Shown here one piece after another: positions 52,046 through 60,578 of a stretch of DNA of 64,000 bases. The notes under the pieces were generated by a model that did no database searches, was not told the DNA's origin, and was given only the letters and a program-made list of their open reading frames with translations. Both the position numbers and the translations under genes were made by a program. Source of the DNA: Arthrobacter sp. UKPF54-2. Its GTDB lineage: Bacteria > Actinomycetota > Actinomycetes > Actinomycetales > Micrococcaceae. Location: the NCBI RefSeq assembly GCF_007858535.1, contig NZ_CP040174.1, forward strand, positions 1,736,001 through 1,800,000. The letters are read 5' to 3'. The stretch's first letter is position 1; each line of letters starts with the position of its first letter.

Positions 52046-52852
52046 CTAGCGGCCGTAGGGGTTCTGCGAATACGGGTTGGCGAACGGCTGCTGCTTCTGG
52101 AAGTACGGTGCCACCGAGGGCGTGTACAGAAGCACGATGCCTGCCGCGCCCATCAGGATCACGATGATCTGCAGGACGCCGGAGAGGACGCCGAAGGAGA
52201 ACGCTCCGCCGAACAGGCCCAGCAGCGACAGGGCGGCGAAGACGGTGCCGAGGATCCGGGCCCAGTTCTTGCCCTTGCGGACCGGGAAGGCGACCAGGGC
52301 GTAGAGCCCGAAGGAAATCAGCCCGCCGATGACGCCGCTGACGGGGATGATGGCGCGCATCGCGCTGAGGTCGTCGGCGGAGAGCTTGGTGCCCTGCTGG
52401 GCGGCCGCCTGCTGCATGGCCGATTCGAAGTACGCGGTGCCGGTGAAGGCAACAACCAAGCTGCTGATGAGGGAAAGCACCCCCGCGCCGATGATCAGCC
52501 AGAAGGCCAGGTCCAGCTGGGAGGGCCGGGTCCCGGCGCCGCCGGCGGGAAGCTCCGACGGGTACTGCGCATAGGGCGACTGGCCGTAGGGGCTCTGCCC
52601 GTACTGGCCCTGGCCGTAGGCCGGCGGCTGCTGCCCGTACTGCGGGGCGTTCTGGCCGTATTGGGGTGCCTGCTGCCCGTACTGGGGAGCGTTCTGGCCG
52701 TATTGGGGTGCCTGCTGCCCGTACTGCGGGGCGTTCTGGCCGTACTGCGGAGCCTGCTGCCCGTACTGGGGAGCGTTCTGGCCGTATTGGGGAGCCTGCT
52801 TGCCCGACTCGGGTCCGTCCGGACTGGAAGGCTCGACTGGCGGGTTACTCAT
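52046..52852 (-). CDS. Membrane protein with Gln-Tyr-Gly heptad repeats
   Basis: 268 residues. Residues 19-74 are eight copies of the heptad (Q/N)APQYGQ, encoded by a 168-bp 42-bp-unit DNA repeat; more degenerate YGQ-rich sequence runs to ~100. About four membrane segments follow (LAFWLIIGAGVLSLISSLVV, VSGVIGGLISFGLYALVAF, ILGTVFAALSLLGLFGGAF and GVLQIIVILMGAAGIVLLY), then another Tyr/Gln/Asn tail. The low-complexity region is probably disordered and cytoplasmic. Function unknown. The start is ATG 52852. Confidence 0.7.
   Translation of the reverse strand: MSNPPVEPSSPDGPESGKQAPQYGQNAPQYGQQAPQYGQNAPQYGQQAPQYGQNAPQYGQQAPQYGQNAPQYGQQPPAYGQGQYGQSPYGQSPYAQYPSELPAGGAGTRPSQLDLAFWLIIGAGVLSLISSLVVAFTGTAYFESAMQQAAAQQGTKLSADDLSAMRAIIPVSGVIGGLISFGLYALVAFPVRKGKNWARILGTVFAALSLLGLFGGAFSFGVLSGVLQIIVILMGAAGIVLLYTPSVAPYFQKQQPFANPYSQNPYGR
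52631..52798 (-). repeat. Coding tandem repeat, four 42-bp units
   Basis: Nearly identical 42-bp units encode the (Q/N)APQYGQ heptads in the gene at 52046-52852. Such arrays expand and contract by slippage, so copy number probably varies between strains. Confidence 0.85.
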
Positions 52853-53063
52853 GGCGGTCCTTTGCATTCGATGGCGGATGGGACTGCCGGGACCAGTGTC
52901 TAACCCTGCCCCCAGCGTGGTTTAACTCCACCGTACCCCGGGCCTGCGGCGGTTTGGGTGATTCCGCAGAGGTATTCTCAGCCGCATTTCCCGCCGGTTT
53001 CGGGGCCCGCCGCACCGCGCTCCGGGACCCGGTACCGCCCGGGGGACCTCGCTTGGCCGCGGG

Positions 53064-53603
53064 CTAGAACCGGGGCTTGCCCGCGGTGAACCACGGCTGG
53101 GAGTTGGGCAGCCACATCAGCACGGTCGCGGCCAGGCTGATGAGGAAGCCCGGCCAGCTGCCCCCGCCCGCGATCCCGGTGCTGAGGGCTGCGAGCACCA
53201 GGCTGACGCCGGCGGCGATGGTCAGGGCAAAGCGGGCCCACTCCCAGCCCTCCTTCATCTTCATGGCGAGCGTGATCTGGGCCCCGGCCAGGGCGAGGGC
53301 CACCAGTACCAGCAGGAGCAGCAGAATGCCCGCCGGCGGCGACACCACAAAGAGCACGAGCGCGCCGAAGAGCCCGATCACCCCTGCGAGCAGGCCCAGC
53401 AGGCCGCCGATCACCCAGACCCAGTAGGAGATCTTCAGTTCCGTGGGCATCGCCGGGACGCTGAACATTCCGGAATAGCCGCCGGCCGGCATGACCTCGT
53501 TGAATGTCCGCGGCCAGTGGTCCGGCACCTTGAAACCGCGTCCGGGCTCCGGGGGATTGGCGCCCGGCTGTTCGGGCTCGGGGACGTCGCCGGTGGTGCT
53601 CAT
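53064..53603 (-). CDS. Small polytopic membrane protein
   Basis: 179 residues. A Pro-rich soluble N-terminus (~65 residues, with RGFKVPDHWPRTFNEVMPAG) precedes about four hydrophobic segments (WVWVIGGLLGLLAGVIGLF, ALVLFVVSPPAGILLLLLVL, FALTIAAGVSLVLAAL, GFLISLAATVLMWLP). Similar to the membrane half of the neighbouring repeat protein in general layout. Function unknown. ATG 53603 has a TAAAGT -10 seven nt upstream. Confidence 0.65.
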   Translation of the reverse strand: MSTTGDVPEPEQPGANPPEPGRGFKVPDHWPRTFNEVMPAGGYSGMFSVPAMPTELKISYWVWVIGGLLGLLAGVIGLFGALVLFVVSPPAGILLLLLVLVALALAGAQITLAMKMKEGWEWARFALTIAAGVSLVLAALSTGIAGGGSWPGFLISLAATVLMWLPNSQPWFTAGKPRF

Positions 53604-53610
53604 GAATTTC

Positions 53611-53616
53611 ACTTTA
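53611..53616 (-). promoter_or_regulatory. -10 element for the 179-aa membrane protein (leaderless)
   Basis: TAAAGT on the minus strand ends 7 nt before ATG 53603; no SD sequence. Confidence 0.5.
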
Positions 53617-53656
53617 GACCGCGGCATCAGTGCTTTCCAGCGGCCCCGGTTAAGCA

Positions 53657-53694
53657 AGGCACCCCGCCCCATCCGAGGATGGCGCGGGGTGCCT
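53657..53694 (-). terminator. Terminator after yceI
   Basis: AGGCACCCCGC (53657-53667) pairs with GCGGGGTGCCT (53684-53694), and CCATC/GATGG inner pairing closes the loop. It lies ~50 bp downstream of the yceI stop on the minus strand. Confidence 0.8.
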
Positions 53695-53745
53695 GCAGGG
53701 CATCCGGGGGGCCGGACGGCCCGTCCGCTGGGTGCGGAGGACGAA

Positions 53746-54294
53746 TTAGGCTGCGGGGGCGATGAAGGCCAGTTCGAGGTTGATGGCAACCTTGTCGCTG
53801 ACCAGCACGCCGCCGGCTTCGAGGACGGCGTTCCAGGTCAGGCCGAAGTCCTTGCGGCTGATGGTGGTCTCGGCGGTCAGGCCGGCGCGGGTGTTGCCGA
53901 ACGGGTCGACGGCCACGCCGTTGAGCTCGGTCTCCAGCGCTACGGGACGGGTGACACCCTTGATCGTCAGGTCGCCCTGGAGCTCGTAGGCGTCGCCCTT
54001 GGGGACGATGGCGTTGGAAACGAAGGAGATCTCCGGGAACTTCTCGACGTCGAAGAAGTCTTCGCCGCGGACGTGGCCGTCGCGGTTGACGTCACCGGAG
54101 TCGAAGCTGGCGGTCTTGATGGTGGCGTTGACCTTGGAATCGGTGACGTTCTCGGCCAGGTCCAGGGTTGCGTCGGCTTCCTTGAACTGGCCGCGGACCT
54201 TGCTGATGCCTGCGTGGCGGACGGTGAAGCCGATCTCGCTGTGCGAGGAGTCGAGGGTCCAGGTGCCGGTGGTGAGGTTTGCGGGAAGTGCCAT
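53746..54294 (-). CDS. yceI: YceI-family lipid-binding-like protein
   Basis: 182 residues. The YceI lipocalin-like barrel has GTWTLDSSHSEIGFTVRHAG, KVNATIKTASFDSGDVNRDG, HVRGEDFFDVEKFPEISF and the C-terminal SRKDFGLTWN. There is no signal peptide, so it is probably cytosolic, unlike periplasmic E. coli YceI. The family binds polyprenoid-like lipids. ATG 54294 has AAGGAG upstream. A 20-bp palindrome lies just after its promoter, suggesting a MarR-type repressor. Confidence 0.88.
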   Translation of the reverse strand: MALPANLTTGTWTLDSSHSEIGFTVRHAGISKVRGQFKEADATLDLAENVTDSKVNATIKTASFDSGDVNRDGHVRGEDFFDVEKFPEISFVSNAIVPKGDAYELQGDLTIKGVTRPVALETELNGVAVDPFGNTRAGLTAETTISRKDFGLTWNAVLEAGGVLVSDKVAINLELAFIAPAA

Positions 54295-54357
54295 GGTGGT
54301 TCTCCTTGAGTCGGGTGGGTCGTGCGGAAAGTCATCTGATCGTTGGTTGCGGCTTCA

Positions 54358-54377
54358 TTGGTTGAAGTCTCAACTAA
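54358..54377. promoter_or_regulatory. Candidate MarR-type operator of yceI
   Basis: TTGGTTGA-AGTC-TCAACTAA, 7 of 8 bp per arm inverted. It sits just downstream of the yceI -10, where a repressor would block elongation or initiation. No MarR gene is in the window. Confidence 0.5.
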
Positions 54378-54388
54378 CTGCTTCACCC

Positions 54389-54394
54389 AGTATA
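54389..54394 (-). promoter_or_regulatory. -10 element of yceI
   Basis: TATACT on the minus strand, 5 of 6 consensus matches, ~95 bp upstream of the yceI ATG. A palindrome ATGCATTTGCAT (54398-54409) lies just upstream of it, in AT-rich DNA. Confidence 0.5.
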
Positions 54395-54508
54395 AACATG
54401 CATTTGCATCTTTTATTCCGCCCCAGGGGAACATTTCGCAAAAAGTTTGAGTTCTACTTCTTGTAGAAGATTTCGTCATTGCCCCTGCCCTTTGAGAAAC
54501 TGGTACAC

Positions 54509-55174
54509 ATGCCCCAAGCCACTGTTCATCTGCTCCGCCACGGCGAGGTCCACAACCCCGACGGTGTCCTGTACGGCAGGCTGCCCGAGTTCCACCTCTC
54601 CGAACTCGGCCGGCAGATGGCCCGCACGCTTGCCGGGCACTTCAGCGACCGCGCCGCGCAAGGGGCCAGGATCGTGCATCTCGCGGCGTCGCCGCTGACC
54701 CGCGCCCAGGAAACGGCCCAGCCGATCTCCGAGGCCCTCAACCTGGACATCGTCACCGAGGACCGGATCATCGAGGCCGCCAACTACTTCGAGGGCATGC
54801 AGGTCTCGCGGGCCGAGCTCCTCCGGCCGAAGCACTGGCCCATGCTGCGCAACCCGCTCCGGCCCTCCTGGGGCGAGCCCTACCGGGAGCAGGCCGCACG
54901 GGTGACCGCCGCGGTGCAGGACGCGCGGCTGCGCGCCATCGAGCTCGGCGGCGACGGCGCGGAAGCGATCCTGGTCAGCCACCAGCTGCCCATCTGGGCC
55001 ACCCGGCTCAGCGCCGAAGGCAGGCCGCTGTGGCACGACCCGCGCAAGCGTGAATGCACGCTCACCTCCGTGACGTCCCTGGTGTTCGACGACGCCGGGA
55101 CGCTGCAGCGCGTTGACTACAGTGAGCCCGCTGCCGCCCTGCTGCCCGGCGCCTCGAGCACCCCGGGGGCCTGA
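54509..55174 (+). CDS. Histidine phosphatase (phosphoglycerate mutase-like)
   Basis: 221 residues of the histidine phosphatase superfamily. The catalytic RHG motif is in TVHLLRHGEVHNPDGVLYG; the second His is expected in the ILVSHQLPIW segment. It is short and lacks features of glycolytic Pgm, so it is probably a phosphatase of unknown substrate. ATG 54509 starts 2 bp... the following resA gene begins 2 bp after its stop, so it is the first gene of the cytochrome c maturation operon, as in other actinobacteria. Confidence 0.82.
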   Translation: MPQATVHLLRHGEVHNPDGVLYGRLPEFHLSELGRQMARTLAGHFSDRAAQGARIVHLAASPLTRAQETAQPISEALNLDIVTEDRIIEAANYFEGMQVSRAELLRPKHWPMLRNPLRPSWGEPYREQAARVTAAVQDARLRAIELGGDGAEAILVSHQLPIWATRLSAEGRPLWHDPRKRECTLTSVTSLVFDDAGTLQRVDYSEPAAALLPGASSTPGA

Positions 55175-55176
55175 AC

Positions 55177-55788
55177 ATGCCAGGGACCGAACCCCGGCTG
55201 ACCCGCCGCAGCATCCTCACCGCCGGCGGCGCGGCGCTGGCCGGCGTGCTGGGACTCTCCGGCTGCGCCCAGGAAGACGACCTCGCCAAGCAGGCCAAGG
55301 CGGGGGACAACAAGAACTACGTCGCCGGCGACGGCTCGGTGACCGAATTCGCCGTCGCCGACCGGAAAAAGCCGGTGGACATCAAAGGGACGCTGTTCGA
55401 CGGGACCGCCGTCACGGCGTCGGACTTCCCCGGCAAGGTCACGGTGCTGAACTTCTGGTTCGCCGCCTGCGCCCCGTGCCGGGTGGAGGCCCCCTCCCTG
55501 GAGGCCCTGCACCAGGAGTTCAAGGGCCAGGGTGTGCAGTTCTTCGGTGTCAACCTGCGCGACGAAAAAGCCACGGCCGAGGCCTTCGACAAGACGTTCA
55601 ACCTGACCTACCCCAGCTTCAACGACAAGGACGGTGCGGTGCTGCTGGCCGTCTCCGGACTGGTCCCGCCCGGCGCCGTCCCCACCACGCTGGTGCTAGA
55701 CAAGCAGGGCCGCGTGGCGTCCCGGGTGCTCGGAGAAATCCAGAAGGGCACCCTCAAGTCCCTTATTGCCGCCGCCGTGGCCGAGTAG
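55177..55788 (+). CDS. ResA/TlpA-like thioredoxin lipoprotein
   Basis: 203 residues. The N-terminus has RRSILTAGGAALAGVLGLSG with Cys in LSGC, a lipoprotein signal with twin Arg. The thioredoxin domain has the active site CAPC (FWFAACAPCRVEAPSLEAL) and the cis-Pro region VPTTLVLD. It reduces the CXXCH cysteines of apocytochrome c on the outer face of the membrane, receiving electrons from CcdA encoded next. Spacing 2 bp from the phosphatase gene and 16 bp to ccdA. Confidence 0.88.
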   Translation: MPGTEPRLTRRSILTAGGAALAGVLGLSGCAQEDDLAKQAKAGDNKNYVAGDGSVTEFAVADRKKPVDIKGTLFDGTAVTASDFPGKVTVLNFWFAACAPCRVEAPSLEALHQEFKGQGVQFFGVNLRDEKATAEAFDKTFNLTYPSFNDKDGAVLLAVSGLVPPGAVPTTLVLDKQGRVASRVLGEIQKGTLKSLIAAAVAE

Positions 55789-55804
55789 CGGAGTAGACGA
55801 CGCC

Positions 55805-56560
55805 GTGAACAGCCCCTTCGCCGAAGCCATCCTGAGCGGGTCGCTGCTGCTCGCCATCCCGGTGGCGCTGCTGGCAGGACTCGTCTCCTTCCTCTCGCCC
55901 TGCGTGCTGCCTCTGGTCCCCGGCTACCTGGGCTACGTCACCGGGCTCACCGGCGTCGACCTGCAGCAGCAGAAGCGCGGCCGGATGCTGGCCGGGATCG
56001 GGCTGTTTGTGCTGGGTTTCTCGGTGATCTTCGTCCTGCTCGGCGGGGCGTTCGGGCAGCTCGGAACACTGATCACCGGCTCGCAGAACGCCTGGATCAC
56101 GCAGCTGTTGGGTGTGCTGGTGATCTTGATGGGCATCGTGTTCCTGGGCGGATTCTCCTGGCTGCAGCGCGATGCGAAGATCCATGCCAAGCCGCCGGCC
56201 GGGCTGTGGGGGGCGCCGCTGCTGGGCATCACCTTCGGCCTGGGCTGGGCGCCGTGCATCGGCCCGACCTACTCGGCCGTGCAGCTGCTGAGCCTTTCCG
56301 GCGGCTCCTCTGCCGCCAAGGGCGCCCTGCTCGCCTTCGTCTACAGCCTGGGGCTGGGCATCCCGTTCCTGCTAATTGCCCTCGCCGTACGCCGCGGCAT
56401 CGGCGTGATGTCCTTCTTCCGCAAGCACCGGCTCGCCATCCAGCGCACCGGCGGCGGCATCCTGATTGTGCTGGGCCTGCTGATGGCCAGCGGCGTGTGG
56501 GGTGCCTGGGTGTCCGGGCTGCAGTACTGGTTCCAAACCGATGTGAAATTGCCGATCTGA
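55805..56560 (+). CDS. ccdA: CcdA cytochrome c biogenesis thiol transporter
   Basis: 251 residues with six membrane helices. Conserved Cys-Pro pairs are SFLSPCVLPLVPGYLGYV (helix 1) and LGWAPCIGPTYSAVQLL (helix 4), which carry reducing equivalents across the membrane to ResA. GTG 55805 starts soon after the resA stop. It overlaps resB by one base (TGATG). Confidence 0.92.
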   Translation: MNSPFAEAILSGSLLLAIPVALLAGLVSFLSPCVLPLVPGYLGYVTGLTGVDLQQQKRGRMLAGIGLFVLGFSVIFVLLGGAFGQLGTLITGSQNAWITQLLGVLVILMGIVFLGGFSWLQRDAKIHAKPPAGLWGAPLLGITFGLGWAPCIGPTYSAVQLLSLSGGSSAAKGALLAFVYSLGLGIPFLLIALAVRRGIGVMSFFRKHRLAIQRTGGGILIVLGLLMASGVWGAWVSGLQYWFQTDVKLPI

Positions 56561-58404
56561 TGAGCGAGCGAGTGAACGTAAAGAAGAACACCCCAGCCAG
56601 CGGCTCAAAGCTCAGCGGCGCACCCGGCCCTGGCGCACCCGGCGCCGGCACGACGCCCGCCGAGGATGCCGTGGCCGCGGCCAAGGCGGAAGCCGTCCTG
56701 CCCTCGCTGGGACCGGCGGGCATGCTCCGCTGGGCCTGGACGCAGTTGACCAGCATGCGCACCGCGTTGTTCCTGCTCCTGCTGCTGGCCGTCGCCGCCG
56801 TCCCCGGATCGCTGTTCCCGCAGCGGCCCGCGAACCCCGCCGTGGTCACCCAGTACATCAAGGACCACCCGGATTACGGCAAGATCCTCGACGCGCTGCA
56901 GCTCTACGACGTGTACTCCTCGGCGTGGTTCTCCGCCATCTACATCCTCCTGTTCATCTCGCTGATCGGCTGCGTGGTGCCGCGCGCCATCGTGCACTAC
57001 AAGGCCATGCGGTCCCAGCCCCCGCGCACCCCCGCCCGGCTGTCGAGACTCCCCGAGTACGGCACCCTGGTGATCCCCGCCGACGCCGGGATCCCAGCGT
57101 CGCGCGCCATCGACGACGCCGCAGCGCTGCTGAAAAAGCGCGGCTACCGGGTGGAGGTCAGGGACCGCGACGGCGCCCGGCCCTCGCTGGGCGCCGAACG
57201 CGGCTTCCTCCGTGAGGTGGGCAACCTCGTCTTCCACACCGCCCTGATCGGGGTGCTGGTCTCTGTCGCGGCCGGCGGCCTGTTCGGCTACAGCGGGCAG
57301 CGGATCCTGGTGGAGGGCGACACCTTTGTGAACACCCTGGTGGGCTACGACCAGTTCTCCCCGGGCACGAACTTCCAGAGCAGCCAGCTGCAGCCGTATT
57401 CCATCCAGCTCGACAAGTTCCAGATCACCTTTGACCGCGAATCCAAGGGCAAGTTCGGCCAGCCGATTGACTTTAAGGCCGATGTGACCACAAAGGAGAA
57501 CCCGGGGGCGCCGGCCGAGCAGCAGGTGCTCAAGGTCAACGACCCGCTCAACCTGGGCGGCACCAGCATCTATTTGACCGGCAACGGCTACGCCCCGGTG
57601 GTCACGGTGCGCGACGCCGCCGGCAACGTCGCGATGCAGGGCCCGGTCGTGGCCAAGCTGCAGGGCGACAACTACTACTCCTCGGTGGTCATCAAGGTTC
57701 CCGACGCCAAACCCGAGCAGCTTGCCTTCGCGGGATTCTTCCTGCCCACCGCGTTCGTCACACCGGAAGGCGTCTCCTTCAGCGGCGATCCCGAGCTGTT
57801 CAACCCGCAGCTGACGCTGAACTCCTACTACGGCGACCTCGGGCTGGACAACGGCTCGCCGCAAAACGTGTTCGAGCTCGACGTGAAGAAACTGACGCCC
57901 CTGAACGCCCGCAACCTGCCCACCAAGGGCATCGTGCTGACCCCCGGCGCCACCCACACCCTGCCGGACGGCAAGGGCACCATCAGCTTCGACGGAGTCA
58001 AGCGCTACGTCGGCGTCGACATCCACCACAACCCCGGCCAGGGCTACGCCCTCTTCTTTGCGTTGCTCGCCGTCGCCGGCCTGGTCACCTCGCTGTACGT
58101 CAACCGCCGGCGCGCCTGGGTCCGTGCCGGAACCCACGAGGACGGCCGGACCATGGTGGAGTACGGCCTGCTGGCCCGCGGCGAAGACCACCGGCTCGCG
58201 GGGGAGGCCGCAGCCATCCGGGCCCTGCTCGCGGCGGGGTGGCCGCTGGACGACGCCGGCTCCCAGCCCGCTCCCAGCGCGGGGGCGGATAATGACCGGG
58301 CGGACGACGGCGCAGGCCCCGGATCGCAGCCCGCCCAGGAACAACCCGCAGCAGATTCCCTCCAGACCACAGCAGGCTCTCCTGAGTCACAGAAGGATCA
58401 GTAA
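56560..58404 (+). CDS. resB: ResB cytochrome c maturation protein
   Basis: 614 residues. A ~60-residue soluble N-terminus leads to membrane helices (WTQLTSMRTALFLLLLLAVAAVPGS and SAIYILLFISLIGCVVPRAI), a large extracytoplasmic region and a final helix (GYALFFALLAVAGLVTSLYV). With CcsB it forms the system II haem-delivery and attachment complex. The C-terminal ~80 residues are an acidic Pro/Ala tail. ATG 56560 overlaps the ccdA stop. Confidence 0.93.
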   Translation: MSERVNVKKNTPASGSKLSGAPGPGAPGAGTTPAEDAVAAAKAEAVLPSLGPAGMLRWAWTQLTSMRTALFLLLLLAVAAVPGSLFPQRPANPAVVTQYIKDHPDYGKILDALQLYDVYSSAWFSAIYILLFISLIGCVVPRAIVHYKAMRSQPPRTPARLSRLPEYGTLVIPADAGIPASRAIDDAAALLKKRGYRVEVRDRDGARPSLGAERGFLREVGNLVFHTALIGVLVSVAAGGLFGYSGQRILVEGDTFVNTLVGYDQFSPGTNFQSSQLQPYSIQLDKFQITFDRESKGKFGQPIDFKADVTTKENPGAPAEQQVLKVNDPLNLGGTSIYLTGNGYAPVVTVRDAAGNVAMQGPVVAKLQGDNYYSSVVIKVPDAKPEQLAFAGFFLPTAFVTPEGVSFSGDPELFNPQLTLNSYYGDLGLDNGSPQNVFELDVKKLTPLNARNLPTKGIVLTPGATHTLPDGKGTISFDGVKRYVGVDIHHNPGQGYALFFALLAVAGLVTSLYVNRRRAWVRAGTHEDGRTMVEYGLLARGEDHRLAGEAAAIRALLAAGWPLDDAGSQPAPSAGADNDRADDGAGPGSQPAQEQPAADSLQTTAGSPESQKDQ

Positions 58405-59495
58405 TGTTCCCCATCAACGAAACCATGGGCCAGTACAGCGAGCTCTTTATGCTGCTCGCCGCCGGCACCTACACCGTGGCCTTCATCGCCTTCGCGTGGG
58501 ACCTGGCCAAGAGCAGCAAGACGCTGCGCGCCGTGGACCTCAAGGCCGCGGAGCTTTCCGGTGCAGCGACCGCCCGCATCCCGGTGAGTGCCGGCGTCGG
58601 GGCCTCCGCCGCCGTCGACCGCGCCGACTCGGACGTCAGCGGCCCGGTCGGGCGCGCGGAGCGTCCGACGTCGTCGGTCACGGGCAGCCAGGGCGCCGGC
58701 CAGACTGCCGACGGCGGCATGCGCTACGGCGCGGAGCGCCGCGTTCCGGCCCGCGTCGCCGTCGCCGTGACCGTGTTGGGCGCGGCCATTCACGCCGCCG
58801 GCGTCATCACCCGCGCGCTCGGTGCCGGCCGGGTGCCGTGGGGCAACATGTACGAGTTCCTGACCACCGGCGCGTTTGTGGCGGTGGCGGTCTTCCTGCT
58901 GGTGCTGATCCGCCGCGACCTGCGCTTCCTCGGCACCTTTGTAATCGGCCTGGCCATCATCATGCTGGTGGCCGCCTCCGTGGCCTACTGGACTCCGGTG
59001 GGGCACCTCGTGCCGGCGCTGCAGAGCTACTGGCTGATCATCCACGTCTCCATCGCCGTACTGTCTTCGGCGCTGTTCACCCTGACGTTCGCGATGTCCG
59101 CGCTGCAGCTCGTGCAGTCGCACCGGCAGAAGACGATCGCCGCCGGCGGGGCTGACAAGCTGGGCTTTATGCGCCTCGTGCCGAACGCGTTGAGCCTGGA
59201 GAACCTGTCCTACCGGATCAACGCGATCGCGTTTGTGGGCTGGACCTTTACGCTGATGTTCGGCGCCATCTGGGCCGAGAAGGCCTGGGGCCGGTTCTGG
59301 GGCTGGGACACCAAGGAAGTCTGGACCTTTGTGATCTGGGTGGTGTACGCCGGCTACCTGCACGCCCGTGCCACCCGCGGCTGGACCGGCACCCGCGCGG
59401 CCTGGCTCTCGATTGTCGGCTACCTGTGCGTGGTCTTCAACTTCACGATCGTGAACCAGTTCTTCAACGGCCTGCACTCCTACTCGGGGCTGTAG
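58404..59495 (+). CDS. ccsB: CcsB/CcsA cytochrome c synthase subunit
   Basis: 363 residues, about eight membrane helices. The haem-handling WWD motif is WGRFWGWDTKEVWTFVIW near residue 290-310, with flanking His residues in conserved positions. Partner of ResB in system II cytochrome c maturation. ATG 58404 overlaps the resB stop by one base. A ~60-residue hydrophilic insert (residues ~45-110) after the first helix is unusual but found in actinobacteria. Confidence 0.92.
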   Translation: MFPINETMGQYSELFMLLAAGTYTVAFIAFAWDLAKSSKTLRAVDLKAAELSGAATARIPVSAGVGASAAVDRADSDVSGPVGRAERPTSSVTGSQGAGQTADGGMRYGAERRVPARVAVAVTVLGAAIHAAGVITRALGAGRVPWGNMYEFLTTGAFVAVAVFLLVLIRRDLRFLGTFVIGLAIIMLVAASVAYWTPVGHLVPALQSYWLIIHVSIAVLSSALFTLTFAMSALQLVQSHRQKTIAAGGADKLGFMRLVPNALSLENLSYRINAIAFVGWTFTLMFGAIWAEKAWGRFWGWDTKEVWTFVIWVVYAGYLHARATRGWTGTRAAWLSIVGYLCVVFNFTIVNQFFNGLHSYSGL

Positions 59496-59543
59496 GCGCC
59501 GGGGGACGTCCGCCCAGCGATTCTGCCTGGAAGGGCCGCCCAT

Positions 59544-59568
59544 GATTTGCCGGAAATGGTCGCTAAGC
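59544..59568 (+). repeat. Direct repeat next to broken AbiEi/DUF559 gene, downstream copy
   Basis: 25-nt element matching 20 of 25 positions of the element at 60554-60578, in the same orientation. It overlaps the left arm of the hairpin at 59556-59586. The two copies bracket the pseudogene. Confidence 0.55.
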
Positions 59569-59586
59569 CACCCGCTTAGCGGCCAT
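59556..59586 (-). terminator. Hairpin 3' of the broken AbiEi/DUF559 gene
   Basis: ATGGTCGCTAAGC (59556-59568) pairs with GCTTAGCGGCCAT (59574-59586), 13 bp with one wobble, 5-nt loop. It lies 5 bp past the pseudogene stop. It may act as terminator and also is part of the flanking repeat. Confidence 0.65.
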
Positions 59587-59591
59587 CTTCG

Positions 59592-60438
59592 TCAGATGGG
59601 CGGCTGCACTGTCGGGGGAACGTGCCTCACGCGGCGCTGCCGGAGCCGTGGAGCCACCGTCCAGCCGCGTTCCACCAGCGCCGACCGTACCCGGGTGACT
59701 GCCGTCGGCTCCAGGCCGGGGGCGAACGGGGTCAGGTCCCACTGGGTCAGCACCACTACCCGCCACCCGGCATCCCGGGCTCTCTCGTCCCGGAAGATGT
59801 CACTGCGGCGCTGAGCCGGTGTGGCGTGGTGGCCGCCGTCGTACTGGAACGCGACCTTCTCCGTTTCGTAGGACAGGTCCGGGTCCTGGACCCAGCCGCC
59901 CGTTTCGTCGAACATTGGCACGTTGATTTCCGGTTCAGGCAGGCCATGGCGGAGCAGGAGCAGCCGGAGTTCGGTTTCCTTGGGCGAATCCGTGCCGGCA
60001 CGGACCAACTCGCGGGCACGCATGGCGCGCCGGAAGCCCCGCGTGCCCCGCTTCCCTGCGAGATAGGAGTCCAACTCGGCGACCGTGGCTAAGGGATTCC
60101 TGCGTCGGAGGAGGAAGTCGCCGGCGATCACCACATCATCGAGGCTCAGCATGCCCGCGAGATCGAACCAGGTCCGTGTCCACTAAGGAGGCCGGCAGAG
60201 GGAAGCCCCACAACACCGCTGCGGAGAGGTGGCTCACCACTGCGGCAGTTACCCCAACCAGTGCGCGAACTCGTTCGAGGAGTGTGTCCGGGTTGGCGGC
60301 GGCGGTGCGCACTCCGTAACAGGGCGTGACGAGATCCCGGGCCCGGGTTCGACGTCGGCTTATCCCCGCCGCGCGGGCGTCTGCCATGGTGAAGGGCTTG
60401 TCTCGAAGCTGCGCGGGCAGCTCACTGGGTTGGCGCAT
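59592..60438 (-). pseudogene. Broken AbiEi-wing/DUF559 nuclease-like gene
   Basis: The 5' part (from ATG 60438, residues QPSELPAQLRDKPFTMADAR ... to LPASLVDT) is an AbiEi-type winged-helix region. Its frame ends at 60136. The 3' part, in another frame, resumes at RTWFDLAGMLSLDDVVIAGD and contains the DUF559 core (DPDLSYETEKVAFQYDGGHH ... GWRVVVLTQWDL) to the stop at 59592. Compared with the intact copy at 33602-34624, about 50 residues of the middle are missing and the joint is out of frame: a deletion with frameshift. CAGAAT (60445-60450) ends 6 nt before the ATG. Confidence 0.8.
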
Positions 60439-60553
60439 GATCGAATTCTGCCCCTGCCGCGAGGCGGCTCCGACGTTATCCACAGAGCGGGCCGGGTGTG
60501 GGGGAGTAGTGGATCGGTGGCTTTACGTTCGTGTGGCGAGGGTGCGTGGCAGC

Positions 60554-60578
60554 GATTTGCCAAAGATGGCCGCTATGC
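60554..60578 (+). repeat. Direct repeat next to broken AbiEi/DUF559 gene, upstream copy
   Basis: Matches the element at 59544-59568 at 20 of 25 positions, same orientation. It merges into the 41-bp tandem repeat. Confidence 0.55.

Noticed and set aside
52631..52798. Regular 42-bp repeats resembling a CRISPR array
   Set aside because: The units are contiguous, in frame and encode heptads; there are no spacers and no cas genes.
60476..60484. Perfect DnaA-box-like TTATCCACA
   Set aside because: A single box with no cluster, no AT-rich unwinding region and no dnaA/dnaN nearby; not an origin.
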